The notes beneath the pieces were generated by a model that made no database searches, had not been told where the DNA came from, and worked only from the letters and a program-made list of their open reading frames with translations. DNA of 64,000 bases from Nocardiopsis sp. NRRL B-16309. GTDB taxonomy: Bacteria > Actinomycetota > Actinomycetes > Streptosporangiales > Streptosporangiaceae. Every line of letters begins with the position of its first letter. The first letter of the stretch is position 1. The stretch covers positions 1 to 64,000 of the forward strand of contig NZ_LGEC01000080.1 of the NCBI RefSeq assembly GCF_001279585.1, written 5' to 3'. The translations under genes and the position numbers were made by a program. Below, piece after piece: positions 53,193 to 61,773 of the stretch.

Positions 53193-56084
53193 CTACCTTG
53201 GTCTTCCGTTAGGGAGGTTTTCGTATGTTTGTGGCACCTGGTCGACTCCGTTGATGGACCAGTCGACAGTGAATCTCGCAGGCGGTGGTGGGATGGTTCG
53301 ACCTGTTTGCGGATCGATGACCGGCTTCATGGCGGGATCATATTCCGTGGTAACCCTGATATTGATGTCGGGGGGTTGAGGTCCGTTTTCGATCTTGGCC
53401 ATCCACCGCTGGATCTCCAAGGCGCGTGCCTCTTCCGGTTGGATCTGGGCGAACGCGGCCCTCATCTTCCTCTCGTTGCCGAAGAGTCCGTCCCAGAGCA
53501 TCTCCAGCCTGCGGAAGTTGTCGCCGATCCCCGTGCCTCGGGTCTTGTTGACGCTTTCCAGCATGGGGATGACGTTGAGTCGCTCGCCGGTGCCGCCCAT
53601 TTCATTGCTGGAGATGAAGTGGCCGCCGTTCCAGTTCACCTCATCGTAGGTGAACGGGTGGTCCGGATCGTTGTTGAGTGCCCTGAAGTAGTCCCGTCCC
53701 TCGTGCCCGATGGAAGTCTGTTCGTTGTTCCTGACGGAGACTCCGCGGCGCAGGTCTCCCTCGACCGACACCGTTCTGCCCGCGTGGTCGGTCTTGTAGA
53801 CGTATTCCGCGCCGGACTCCGGGTGAATGATCTTGTATGTGGCGTCCTTCCTGGGTGTGACGAGTTCGGGGTTGCCCTTCGCCGTGGTGCCGGGCTCGGT
53901 CTCGATGTGGACGATGGCGCCGCTGTCGTCCGTGATGAAGGTGCCCCGGCCTTCGACCACGTACTCCTTGTTGGGTTCGAGAGTGACGCCGTCGCCGAAC
54001 CTGTCCCGTTCTCCCGGGAACCGCGCGTCAGTGTCCGGGATCGTCACGGGGTCGCCGACCGTGGGTGGTCTGTCGTTGCCGGAACCGCCTCTGGGCGGCC
54101 CGCCGCCGGTCAGATCACCGCTGGGGCCGCTGCTGCCAGCTCCGGTACCGCCGCCCGTGCCCCCGGTGCCACTGGTGAGACTTCCGCTGGGGCCGGACGA
54201 GCCGCCGTCCACGCGCAGGTCCCCGGAACCGCCGCTCGGGGTGTCGACGGGGCCGCCGCCGGACCCGCCGGTGCCGGTGTGCGCCGTGCCGTCGGCGACG
54301 GCGGAGGGGCCGTCGCCGTTGTGGGCTCCGGCCATCTCCGGGACCCGGTCACCGTTCACCGCGCCCTCGGGCAGACTGCCGTAGATCTGGGCCTGCACGT
54401 CCAGGTCGCCCGCGTTCTGCGCCGCGTACTCGTCGACCTCCTGGAGCATCCGCTCCACCTCGGCCGGGGTCGCCTGGGTGTCGATCTCGTCCCTGTCCCC
54501 GGCCGTGTCCCGCTCGCTCGCGCGGTCGTTCTCCTGCCCGGCCGACCCGGCCGACTCGTGCGCGCTCGTGGCCTCCGCGTCCCCCGGCGTGTCGGCGCTG
54601 TCGGCGCTGTCAGGTGCGTCCGCGCTGTCCGTGCCGTCCGAGGAGGAGGAATCCGACGTGTCACCGTCGCCGTGGGATCCGTTCGGCGACTCCGTGCCGC
54701 TCCGCTCCGGGAGGTCCCCGCCGGTGCCCGACGGGTCCGCGGCGTTCGACGAGGCGTTGTTGTTCTCGTGCAGTTGGCCGAGGGACGCGTCCAGGTCGGC
54801 GAACGCGGACTGGTCCGGGATCATCCCGTCGGTGCCGGAGACCTGCGTCCCGCCGGGACCCGAGGAGGAGCCGCCGATGCCGATCCTGCTCGGGTCGGGC
54901 ATTCCGGAGGAGTCCACGCCGGCGTTCTCCGGGATCGAGGACGAGTCCGACCCCAGCACGTTGACGGCGCGGAACCCCGTCTGCAACCGGGAGAGGACCA
55001 GCGGCACACCCACGGGCGCACCGATGCCCGTCGCGCTCAGCACGATGCCGCCGACGATCGACCCGACGTTGATCACGCCCTGGGTGATGACGTAGGCGGG
55101 CCGGTCGTCCCACTCGTCGGTGGGCACGATGCCCTGCCCGACCTCGTAGGCGACCGGCGCGAAGTTGCCCCACCACTCGTCGACGCTGTCCACGCCCCAC
55201 TGCTCGCCCTCGGGCTTGGTGGGATCGTAGAAGCCGGTGAGCAGGGACAGTCCTTCGAGGTTCTCGTCCATGTAGCCCGAGAAGTTGTCCCGGCCGTCCT
55301 GCTCGAAGTACGACCACGCCCACTGCCCGTCGTGCCAGACCCCGGTGAGGCCGCCCAGGTCCTGGGCGAATCCCGTGACCAGGTCGGCGCCCCCGTCCCA
55401 GGCGTCCACGTACCAGGGGTGGTCGAAGTCCTGGGAGGTGCCCCACGGCATCGCCGCGCCCTCGGGGACCTCCTCGAAGCCGTACGGGATCTCGTCGGCC
55501 CCGGGCTCGCGCCCGCCCAGCGCGTCCGCCGCGAGGAAGGTCGGCCCTCCGTACAGCGCGGTGATGGCGTTCGCGCACTCGCGCTCGGCCTCCTGGTACT
55601 CGGCCACCGCCGCGTTGACGTCGCTCAGGAGCGTCTCGTGCTCCTCGTGGAGGTCCTCGTCCTTGCGCCAGTCCTCGTCGGCGTTGATGCGTGTCCTGAG
55701 CTCGACCGCGTCGGCGCGCAGACCACTCAGCCGGGGCTTGAGCTCGCGGACCCGCTCCGCGAACGCGATGAGCGCGTCTCCGGTCGTGGTGGCCGCGGGT
55801 TCGATGTCGTCGCCCGCGGTCCCGACCGGGTTGACGGCCGCGAGCAGGGTCTCGGACTCGGGCGCCTCATAGATTCCGCTGAGGCCGCCCCATGAGGAGA
55901 CGATGTCGCCGGCGCTCTCGGCGATGCCCGCTCCGGCCGCCTTGATGCTCTGGCCGAGGCCGTCCAGTTCGTCGGCGTCGATGCGGGGCACGGGGATCTG
56001 GCTCGGGTTGATGGCGCCGTCGCCGTAGCAGGCGCTGGCGTCGAGGTCGTTGAGGAAGGGGTCGTTCAGAGCGGATTCGCTCAT
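53193..56084 (-). CDS. T7SS polymorphic toxin with C-terminal DNA/RNA non-specific endonuclease domain
   Basis: This 963-aa effector has a helical N-terminal region (about 1-300) with WXG100/LXG-like spacing, including LKPRLSGLRADAVELRTRI. A short hydrophobic stretch near 350 (INVGSIVGGIVLSATGIGAPVG) follows, then a Ser/Gly/Asp/Thr-rich linker (about 395-690). The C-terminal module carries NGGHFISSNEMGGTGERLNVIPM near 815, matching the Endonuclea_NS_2 pattern with catalytic-type His and Asn. The 3' end is less GC-rich than the rest, as seen when toxin tips are exchanged. The start is ATG 56084. Immunity gene follows after 5 nt. Confidence 0.85.
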   Translation of the reverse strand: MSESALNDPFLNDLDASACYGDGAINPSQIPVPRIDADELDGLGQSIKAAGAGIAESAGDIVSSWGGLSGIYEAPESETLLAAVNPVGTAGDDIEPAATTTGDALIAFAERVRELKPRLSGLRADAVELRTRINADEDWRKDEDLHEEHETLLSDVNAAVAEYQEAERECANAITALYGGPTFLAADALGGREPGADEIPYGFEEVPEGAAMPWGTSQDFDHPWYVDAWDGGADLVTGFAQDLGGLTGVWHDGQWAWSYFEQDGRDNFSGYMDENLEGLSLLTGFYDPTKPEGEQWGVDSVDEWWGNFAPVAYEVGQGIVPTDEWDDRPAYVITQGVINVGSIVGGIVLSATGIGAPVGVPLVLSRLQTGFRAVNVLGSDSSSIPENAGVDSSGMPDPSRIGIGGSSSGPGGTQVSGTDGMIPDQSAFADLDASLGQLHENNNASSNAADPSGTGGDLPERSGTESPNGSHGDGDTSDSSSSDGTDSADAPDSADSADTPGDAEATSAHESAGSAGQENDRASERDTAGDRDEIDTQATPAEVERMLQEVDEYAAQNAGDLDVQAQIYGSLPEGAVNGDRVPEMAGAHNGDGPSAVADGTAHTGTGGSGGGPVDTPSGGSGDLRVDGGSSGPSGSLTSGTGGTGGGTGAGSSGPSGDLTGGGPPRGGSGNDRPPTVGDPVTIPDTDARFPGERDRFGDGVTLEPNKEYVVEGRGTFITDDSGAIVHIETEPGTTAKGNPELVTPRKDATYKIIHPESGAEYVYKTDHAGRTVSVEGDLRRGVSVRNNEQTSIGHEGRDYFRALNNDPDHPFTYDEVNWNGGHFISSNEMGGTGERLNVIPMLESVNKTRGTGIGDNFRRLEMLWDGLFGNERKMRAAFAQIQPEEARALEIQRWMAKIENGPQPPDINIRVTTEYDPAMKPVIDPQTGRTIPPPPARFTVDWSINGVDQVPQTYENLPNGRPR

Positions 56085-56140
56085 GCGCCGTCCAAGGGGG
56101 TCGGGGGCGTGGGAGAAGGTCCGGGGGAGACACCGACGCG

Positions 56141-56509
56141 TCAGAGATTGGGGGGAAGGTCGTTCGGGTCGTTCGGGTCGAAGAGCACACCGGCGTTGGC
56201 CTGGGCTTCCGCCGCCATGTCCAACGCGCCGTCGCGATAGTGGTTGGTCGCGTCCGAGCACCCGGTGATGGCGCTGGCGGTCTTCTCGATCATCGACCGG
56301 CAGTCGGGCGAGCAGTGCTCCAGGAACCCGTTCAGGGCGATACTGACCGGCAGGCTGTCCGCACACGTCTCGGACGCGGCGACCACGGCGTCACCGAGGT
56401 CCCGGACGTGGCCGGTCAGCCCCGAGGTGCCTTCCTGGTCCCCCAGGTGCCCGTTGACGGCCGCCAGGACCGCGCCGACCGGCCCGGGCTGGATGTTCCA
56501 TGCGGACAC
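56141..56509 (-). CDS. DUF6507/WXG100-like T7SS protein
   Basis: This 122-aa helical protein begins SAWNIQPGPVGAVLAAV, close to the WDIQPQGV start I associate with DUF6507. It contains two central Cys (EHCSPDC) and ends in acidic NDPNDLPPNL. Its size and two-helix pattern fit a WXG100-like secretion partner for the toxin encoded 56 nt downstream. GTG 56509 is preceded by GGGAGG. Confidence 0.65.
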   Translation of the reverse strand: MSAWNIQPGPVGAVLAAVNGHLGDQEGTSGLTGHVRDLGDAVVAASETCADSLPVSIALNGFLEHCSPDCRSMIEKTASAITGCSDATNHYRDGALDMAAEAQANAGVLFDPNDPNDLPPNL

Positions 56510-56632
56510 GCGCGCCTCCCGGCTGTGGGCAGTGCTGTGGGCGCACCGCCGTAGGGTTTCGTCACTGTGGGTAGACGTGCGTCCGCCATGAGTGGTTCGC
56601 GTTGGTTTCCGCTGATTCTCAACGGAATCCGG

Positions 56633-59600
56633 TCAGTGCTGGTCGGCGGCCCCGGAGTCGAGCAGGGCGGTCTGGATGAGGCGGGCCGAGCCGCCGCGGG
56701 TCACCCACTGGCCACGGCCGGGCGGCTGGGCGGTCGCGTACAGCCGGGGCAGGATCTGGCCCTCGCTGCGGTCACCGCTCATCACCAGCGCGCTCGTGCC
56801 GATCTCGCGCACTGACTGCACGAGCGGGTCGAACATGCCCCGGCCGGCTCCCGCGATGCGGCGGGCCACCACGAAGTGCAGGCCGATGTCGCGCCCGTTG
56901 GACACGAACGGCACGAACGGGGCCAGCGGCTTCTGGCCCGCCGTGGTGAGCACGTCGTAGTCGTCCGCGAGCACCACGATCCGCGGGCCCTTGATCGAAC
57001 CGGGCTCCAGCGAGTCCAGGTCGCCGTCCTCGGGCATACGCGACTCCAGCTCCTTGGCCACGCCCGCGGCCAGTCCGGCGCACACCTTGGGGCTGCTCGC
57101 GTACCCGCCCGTGTACTCCTCGGGAACCACACCGCGCAGGGTGCGCCGCGGGTCCATCACCGCGAACACGAGCTCGTCCGACGGGTAGCGCTCCACGAGG
57201 CCCTCGGCCACGAGCCGGAGCAGGTTCGTCTTGCCGCACTCGCCGTCCCCCAGGACCAGCAGGTTCTGGTCGCGGTCGAACAGGTCCAGCAGCACCGGCT
57301 CCATGGCCCGCTCGTCCACGCCGATCGGCACGGCCTTGGGCTCGACCGCGGCGGTGGGCAGGCCGCGGGCGGGCAGTGTGTGCGGCAGGATGCGCACCTC
57401 GGGCGCGCGTGCGCCGCGCCAGGCGCGGTCCACGGCCGCGACCGCCTCCTCGACCCGCTCGCCCAGGTCGTCGTCGTGCGCCTCCAGGTCCAGGCGGGGC
57501 AGGGCCACCTGTCCGAACAGCTTCGTGTCGGTCAGCACGCGGCCCTGGGCCCCGGCGGCGATCGTCTCGGACAGCTTCCGGTCGATCTGCGACTCGGAGG
57601 AGTCGTTCAGGTGCAGCTCCACCTTCTGGCCGAAGTTGGACTGGGCGGCGATGCGCACGTCGTTCCACCGCAGCATGCCCGCCACCACGTGGATGCCGTA
57701 GCCGCCGCCGCGCTGGAGGAGGTCGGTGACGATGGGGTCGATGTCCTCGAAGTCCTTGCGGATCGCGCCGAACCCGTCGATGCAGAACACGACGTCGGCG
57801 CTGGCCAGCTCGGGGACCTCCCCCCGGGCGTGCCGTCGGCGGAGCTGCTGCACGGAGTCGATGCCGCGGGAGCGGAACACCTCCTGGCGGTGGTCGAGCA
57901 TGCCCCGCACCTCCTCGACCGTGCGCCGCACCCTCTCGGCGTCGGTGCGCACCGCCACGCCGCCCACGTGCGGGAGCCGCGAGAGCGACTGCAGCCCTCC
58001 GCCCAGCAGGTCCAGGCAGTACACGGTGACCTGGTCGGGGGTGTGGGTCATCGACAGGGACAGCACGAGGGTGCGCAGCAGCGTCGTCTTCCCGCTCTGC
58101 GGGCCGCCGATGACCGCCGCGTGCCCGCCCGAGGCGGTCAGGTCCAACAGCCAGGGGCCCTGCCACTGCTTGGTGGCGTCGTCCAGCAGGCCGAGCGGAA
58201 CGTTCAGCACGCCGTGGTCGCCGGGCAGCCGGAGCCCGCGGTCGGTCTCCTCGGGCTCGCCGGCCACCGCCGCCAGCGTCGTCGCCGACGGCAGCGGGGG
58301 CAGCCAGATCTCGCGTGTGTGCTCGCCGTGCCGGTCGAACTGGCCGACCATGACGTCCAACAGCGTCGGCCCGGTCGTCCGGGACGGCATGGCGGGACCG
58401 CTGTCGGCGGGCGCGCTGTCCTTCCCGCGCACGGGATCGTCGCCGCCGGTGTTGTAGGCGGTGTACGGGCGCACCGAGGGCCTGCCGTCGCCGGGCTCCT
58501 CCTCGGCCACCGGCCCGCGGTAGGCGCCGGACACGTACCCCGCCTTGAACCGCTGGTAGACGCTGGTGTCCACCTTCAGATAGCCGAACCCGGGCAGGGA
58601 CGGCAGGTGGAAGGCGTCGGGGGTGTTGAGGACGGTGCGGCTCTCCTCCTCGGAGAACGTGCGCAGCCCGAGCCGGTACGACAGGTAGGTGTCCAGGCCG
58701 CGCAGCTTGCCGCCCTCGATGCGCTGGCTGGACAGCAGCAGGTGCACGCCGATGCTCCGGCCGATCCGGCCGATGGACAGGAACAGTTCGATGAAGTCCG
58801 GCCGTGCGGTGAGCAGCTCGCCGAACTCGTCGATGATCACGAGCAGGTGCGGCAGCGGCGGCAGGCTCGGGTCCTGCTCGCGCTTGAAGGTGTAGTCGCC
58901 GATGTTGGGGACGTTCCCGGCGTCGCGCAGCACCTGCTGGCGGCGCTGGACCTCGCCCGACAGGCTGGCGTGGACCCGCTCGATCAGCGCGGCGTCGTCC
59001 TCCAGGTTGGTGATGACGCCCGCGACGTGCGGCATGTCCTCGAAGGGGGCGAAGGTCGCGCCGCCCTTGTAGTCGACCAGCACCATGCTGACCCGCTCGG
59101 GCGGGTGGCTGGCGGCCAGCGCCAGGACGAGCGTCCGCAGCATCTCGCTCTTGCCCGAGCCCGTGGCTCCCACGCACAGCCCGTGCGGTCCCATCCCCAG
59201 CTGCGCGGACTCCTTGAGGTCGAGCACCACCGGCTGCCCCATGTCGTCGACGCCGATCGGCACCCGCAGGAACGCGCGCTCGCTTCGCGGGGCCCACATC
59301 CGCGGGACGTCCATGTCACCGGGGTCGTGCACGCCCATCATCGCCGGGAAGTCGACGCTGCCGCCCTCCTGGGCGGTCTCCTCGATCGACTCGGGGGACA
59401 GCCGCAGCGGTGCGAGCATGCGCGCCAGGCCCAGGGTGGTGGCGGCGGGGACGTCGTCGACGGTGCCGGAGCTCACGATCGGGTCGGAGCCGCGCAGCTC
59501 CTCCACGCGCACCTGGTCGCCGGTGACGGTGACGCGTACGTTGACGTCGCTGGGCTCGTCGACCTGGCGGGACACCAGGTGCAGCACGGTGACGCCCAGG

Positions 59601-60637
59601 TCGACGGGGTCGATGGCGTGGTCGGGGCGCACCAGCTCGGTGGCGACCCCGCCGTGGGTGTCGTGGATGACGAGCAGGCGCCGGAGCATCTGGTACGCCT
59701 CACGCTTGCCCATGCCCCGGCGGACCTCGGAGGCGAAGTCGGTGCGGGAGCGCAGTTCGTCGGCGAGCAGGCCGCCGAGCTTGCCCGGGTCCGGCGCGAT
59801 CAGCCGCACGGCCGCGCCGCCCTCGCGCCGCTGGGGGTCGAGCACCTGGGGCAGCCACGGCAGCCACGTCCAGTCGTCGGCGCGCTCGGCCGGATAGGAG
59901 ACGGCCAGACCGGCGTCCTCGGGGGCGTGGAAGGCGCCGAACTGGACGGCCAGCGCGCGCACGAGGCGCATGACGTCCTCGCGCTCGCCGATCACGCTCA
60001 CGTTGCCCGCCATGTCCAGGGGGAGGGTGAGCGGCATCTCGGGGATCGACTCGAAGCGCCGGATGGCCGCCCTGGCCTCGGACAGCATGAAGGGGTCGGT
60101 GGGGGTGAGCGCCGTGCCCTGTTCGGCCAGGCGCAGGTGGCGCCCCTCGGTCAGACCCGTGCCCACGCGCACCCGCAGGAAGTCGCGGTTGCGGCGGCGG
60201 CGCTCCCAGAGCCGGGTGGGATCGCGCACGATGTCGTACAGCGCCTCGGGAGGAGGATCGAGCAGGCGGGCGTGCGCGCGCGTGCGCTGCTCCCAGCCGC
60301 TGAGCTCCTCGCGCAGCTCCTCCAGGTACTGCAGGTACAGCTCGCGCTGGTTGCGGCGCTGACGGCCGACCTGCCCCCGGCGCGAGAAGAGCATGGCGAG
60401 GGCGGCGAGCAGCGCGACGCACAGCATCACGGCGCCCAGCACCATGAACGCCGGGTTGCGCATCACCATCATGATCGTCAGTGACGCCATCATGCCCACC
60501 ATCGGCAGGATGGTCATGAGCGGGTTGCCCTGCGCCTTGCCGTCGGGGAGGGTCGGCGGAGCCTCGACCTCGTGCGGCTCCTGCGCGGGAGTCGGGTGGA
60601 CGGTCCGTGCCGGACGGTGCACGACGCGGAGGCTCAT
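56633..60637 (-). CDS. eccC: T7SS FtsK/SpoIIIE-type ATPase EccC (fused EccCa-EccCb)
   Basis: This 1334-aa motor ATPase drives ESX-type secretion. Two membrane helices lie at residues about 38-85 (ILPMVGMMASLTIMMVM and FMVLGAVMLCVALLAAL). Three ATPase modules follow, with Walker A GATGSGKSE (near 489), GGPQSGKTT (near 844) and GDGECGKTN (near 1130). Module 1 has a full Walker B with Glu (LLVIIDEFGEL). Module 2 has IDGFG and module 3 LADDYD, so only module 1 looks catalytically complete, as known for EccC. ATG 60637 has GAGAGGAAAG upstream. It is divergent from the esx genes. Confidence 0.95.
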   Translation of the reverse strand: MSLRVVHRPARTVHPTPAQEPHEVEAPPTLPDGKAQGNPLMTILPMVGMMASLTIMMVMRNPAFMVLGAVMLCVALLAALAMLFSRRGQVGRQRRNQRELYLQYLEELREELSGWEQRTRAHARLLDPPPEALYDIVRDPTRLWERRRRNRDFLRVRVGTGLTEGRHLRLAEQGTALTPTDPFMLSEARAAIRRFESIPEMPLTLPLDMAGNVSVIGEREDVMRLVRALAVQFGAFHAPEDAGLAVSYPAERADDWTWLPWLPQVLDPQRREGGAAVRLIAPDPGKLGGLLADELRSRTDFASEVRRGMGKREAYQMLRRLLVIHDTHGGVATELVRPDHAIDPVDLGVTVLHLVSRQVDEPSDVNVRVTVTGDQVRVEELRGSDPIVSSGTVDDVPAATTLGLARMLAPLRLSPESIEETAQEGGSVDFPAMMGVHDPGDMDVPRMWAPRSERAFLRVPIGVDDMGQPVVLDLKESAQLGMGPHGLCVGATGSGKSEMLRTLVLALAASHPPERVSMVLVDYKGGATFAPFEDMPHVAGVITNLEDDAALIERVHASLSGEVQRRQQVLRDAGNVPNIGDYTFKREQDPSLPPLPHLLVIIDEFGELLTARPDFIELFLSIGRIGRSIGVHLLLSSQRIEGGKLRGLDTYLSYRLGLRTFSEEESRTVLNTPDAFHLPSLPGFGYLKVDTSVYQRFKAGYVSGAYRGPVAEEEPGDGRPSVRPYTAYNTGGDDPVRGKDSAPADSGPAMPSRTTGPTLLDVMVGQFDRHGEHTREIWLPPLPSATTLAAVAGEPEETDRGLRLPGDHGVLNVPLGLLDDATKQWQGPWLLDLTASGGHAAVIGGPQSGKTTLLRTLVLSLSMTHTPDQVTVYCLDLLGGGLQSLSRLPHVGGVAVRTDAERVRRTVEEVRGMLDHRQEVFRSRGIDSVQQLRRRHARGEVPELASADVVFCIDGFGAIRKDFEDIDPIVTDLLQRGGGYGIHVVAGMLRWNDVRIAAQSNFGQKVELHLNDSSESQIDRKLSETIAAGAQGRVLTDTKLFGQVALPRLDLEAHDDDLGERVEEAVAAVDRAWRGARAPEVRILPHTLPARGLPTAAVEPKAVPIGVDERAMEPVLLDLFDRDQNLLVLGDGECGKTNLLRLVAEGLVERYPSDELVFAVMDPRRTLRGVVPEEYTGGYASSPKVCAGLAAGVAKELESRMPEDGDLDSLEPGSIKGPRIVVLADDYDVLTTAGQKPLAPFVPFVSNGRDIGLHFVVARRIAGAGRGMFDPLVQSVREIGTSALVMSGDRSEGQILPRLYATAQPPGRGQWVTRGGSARLIQTALLDSGAADQH

Positions 60638-60882
60638 CGGCTTTCCTCTCGGCTCATGTGCGGGGGACACGAGTGACGTGCGACGTGCGGAACCCTATCG
60701 GAGGCGGACGGATCAGGACGTTTCGGAGCGAGGGGTGCGCTGACTCGGTCCCGTTCGTCTCCGGCGGGGGCGCCGGTTCGTGATGTGGGGTGTCGGTGCG
60801 ATCCGTGGGGCGGCGGGGAGGCCGCGCTCGAACGTCGACCGTTGATGGGGGCGCAGCTTGTCCACAGGCCCGTCGTCGTCCC

Positions 60883-60911
60883 TGTTTCGTCGTGATCGTC
60901 CGCTGTAGTAT
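60883..60911 (+). promoter_or_regulatory. Possible promoter of the esx-eccD operon
   Basis: TGTTTC (60883-60888) and TAGTAT (60906-60911) are 17 nt apart, about 130 nt before the first Esx gene. The 411-nt divergent region 60638-61048 has an AT-rich stretch here and nothing else I can assign. Confidence 0.35.
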
Positions 60912-61048
60912 CCGGAATTCCGAGCTGCGGGACGATGGTGCCCCGTGACCGGTTCCGGCACGATGGTGAACCACGGGCACCGTGCGCGCATCTTCCCCTA
61001 CGCGAGGCGACCGCCTCATGTGGACCCCCGAGGAAAGCAGGTGAACGG

Positions 61049-61378
61049 ATGTCACGCTGGGACGTCGGCGAGAGCACGCTGACCACGCTCTCGCAGAGCA
61101 CCGCGGGCACTGGTGACGAGCTCTCCAGCCTCATCGGACAGCTCGTCCAGGCCGCTGAACCCCTGTCCGGCAAGTTCGACGGCCCGGGCAAGGCCGCCTT
61201 CGACTCGTTCAAGTCCAGGGCCGACGGCATCTCCGCCGACCTGAGGGCCGGGCTCGGCTCCATCCAGGAGGGCCAGTCGGGCGTCAACGTCTCGCTCACC
61301 AGCGGTGCCGAGACGATGGCCGACGACGCCAACCAGAGCATGGGCTCGGCCAACTTCGACGCCGCCAAGTTCCGCTGA
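61049..61378 (+). CDS. WXG100-family Esx protein (first)
   Basis: This 109-aa two-helix T7SS substrate or partner starts at ATG 61049, with AGGAAAG upstream. The turn normally holding W-x-G reads KFDGPGKAAFDSF, so Trp is replaced by Phe. No C-terminal YxxxD/E is seen. It is presumably secreted as a heterodimer with the next gene product, 26 nt downstream. Confidence 0.85.
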   Translation: MSRWDVGESTLTTLSQSTAGTGDELSSLIGQLVQAAEPLSGKFDGPGKAAFDSFKSRADGISADLRAGLGSIQEGQSGVNVSLTSGAETMADDANQSMGSANFDAAKFR

Positions 61379-61404
61379 CCGACCACCCCTGAAGGAGCAA
61401 CACG

Positions 61405-61704
61405 ATGAGTGGACGCAACTCGTACGACGTCGGTGCCTCCCAGGAGGTCCAGGGCGACATCGGTACCATCGTCAGCCGCCTCGAGGCGATCATCGGCGAG
61501 CACGACACCGACGTCCGCCAGGCGATGGCCGACATGGAGATCGACGGTGTCTCCGAGGAGTACAACGAGAAGGAGATCAAGTGGCACAACGCCGCTAACG
61601 AGGTTCGTGCGATCATCCGTCTCGTCCGGGACACCCTGGAGACCAACGACGCCACCGCGGAGGAGTCCCTCGGCCGCGCGAGCACCGCGGTCGCCAACAT
61701 CTGA
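61405..61704 (+). CDS. WXG100-family Esx protein (second)
   Basis: This 99-aa helical protein has the Esx layout: helix with DIGTIVSRLEAIIGEH, a turn region EIDGVSEEYNEKEIKWH and a second helix. The W-x-G position reads I-D-G. A mid-protein Y-x-x-x-E (YNEKE) could be a secretion signal but is not at the usual C-terminal place. AAGGAG precedes ATG 61405. Confidence 0.83.
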   Translation: MSGRNSYDVGASQEVQGDIGTIVSRLEAIIGEHDTDVRQAMADMEIDGVSEEYNEKEIKWHNAANEVRAIIRLVRDTLETNDATAEESLGRASTAVANI

Positions 61705-61773
61705 CCGCCGACGGCGGGACAGGCAGCCGTAACCACCACCCCGCGCACGCGGGACACCGCGAAGGAGTAGCTG

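Noticed and set aside
56876..60484. 1202-codon plus-strand frame opposite eccC
   Set aside because: It is antisense to a gene with unambiguous ATPase motifs and reads as His/Gln/Arg-rich shadow sequence.
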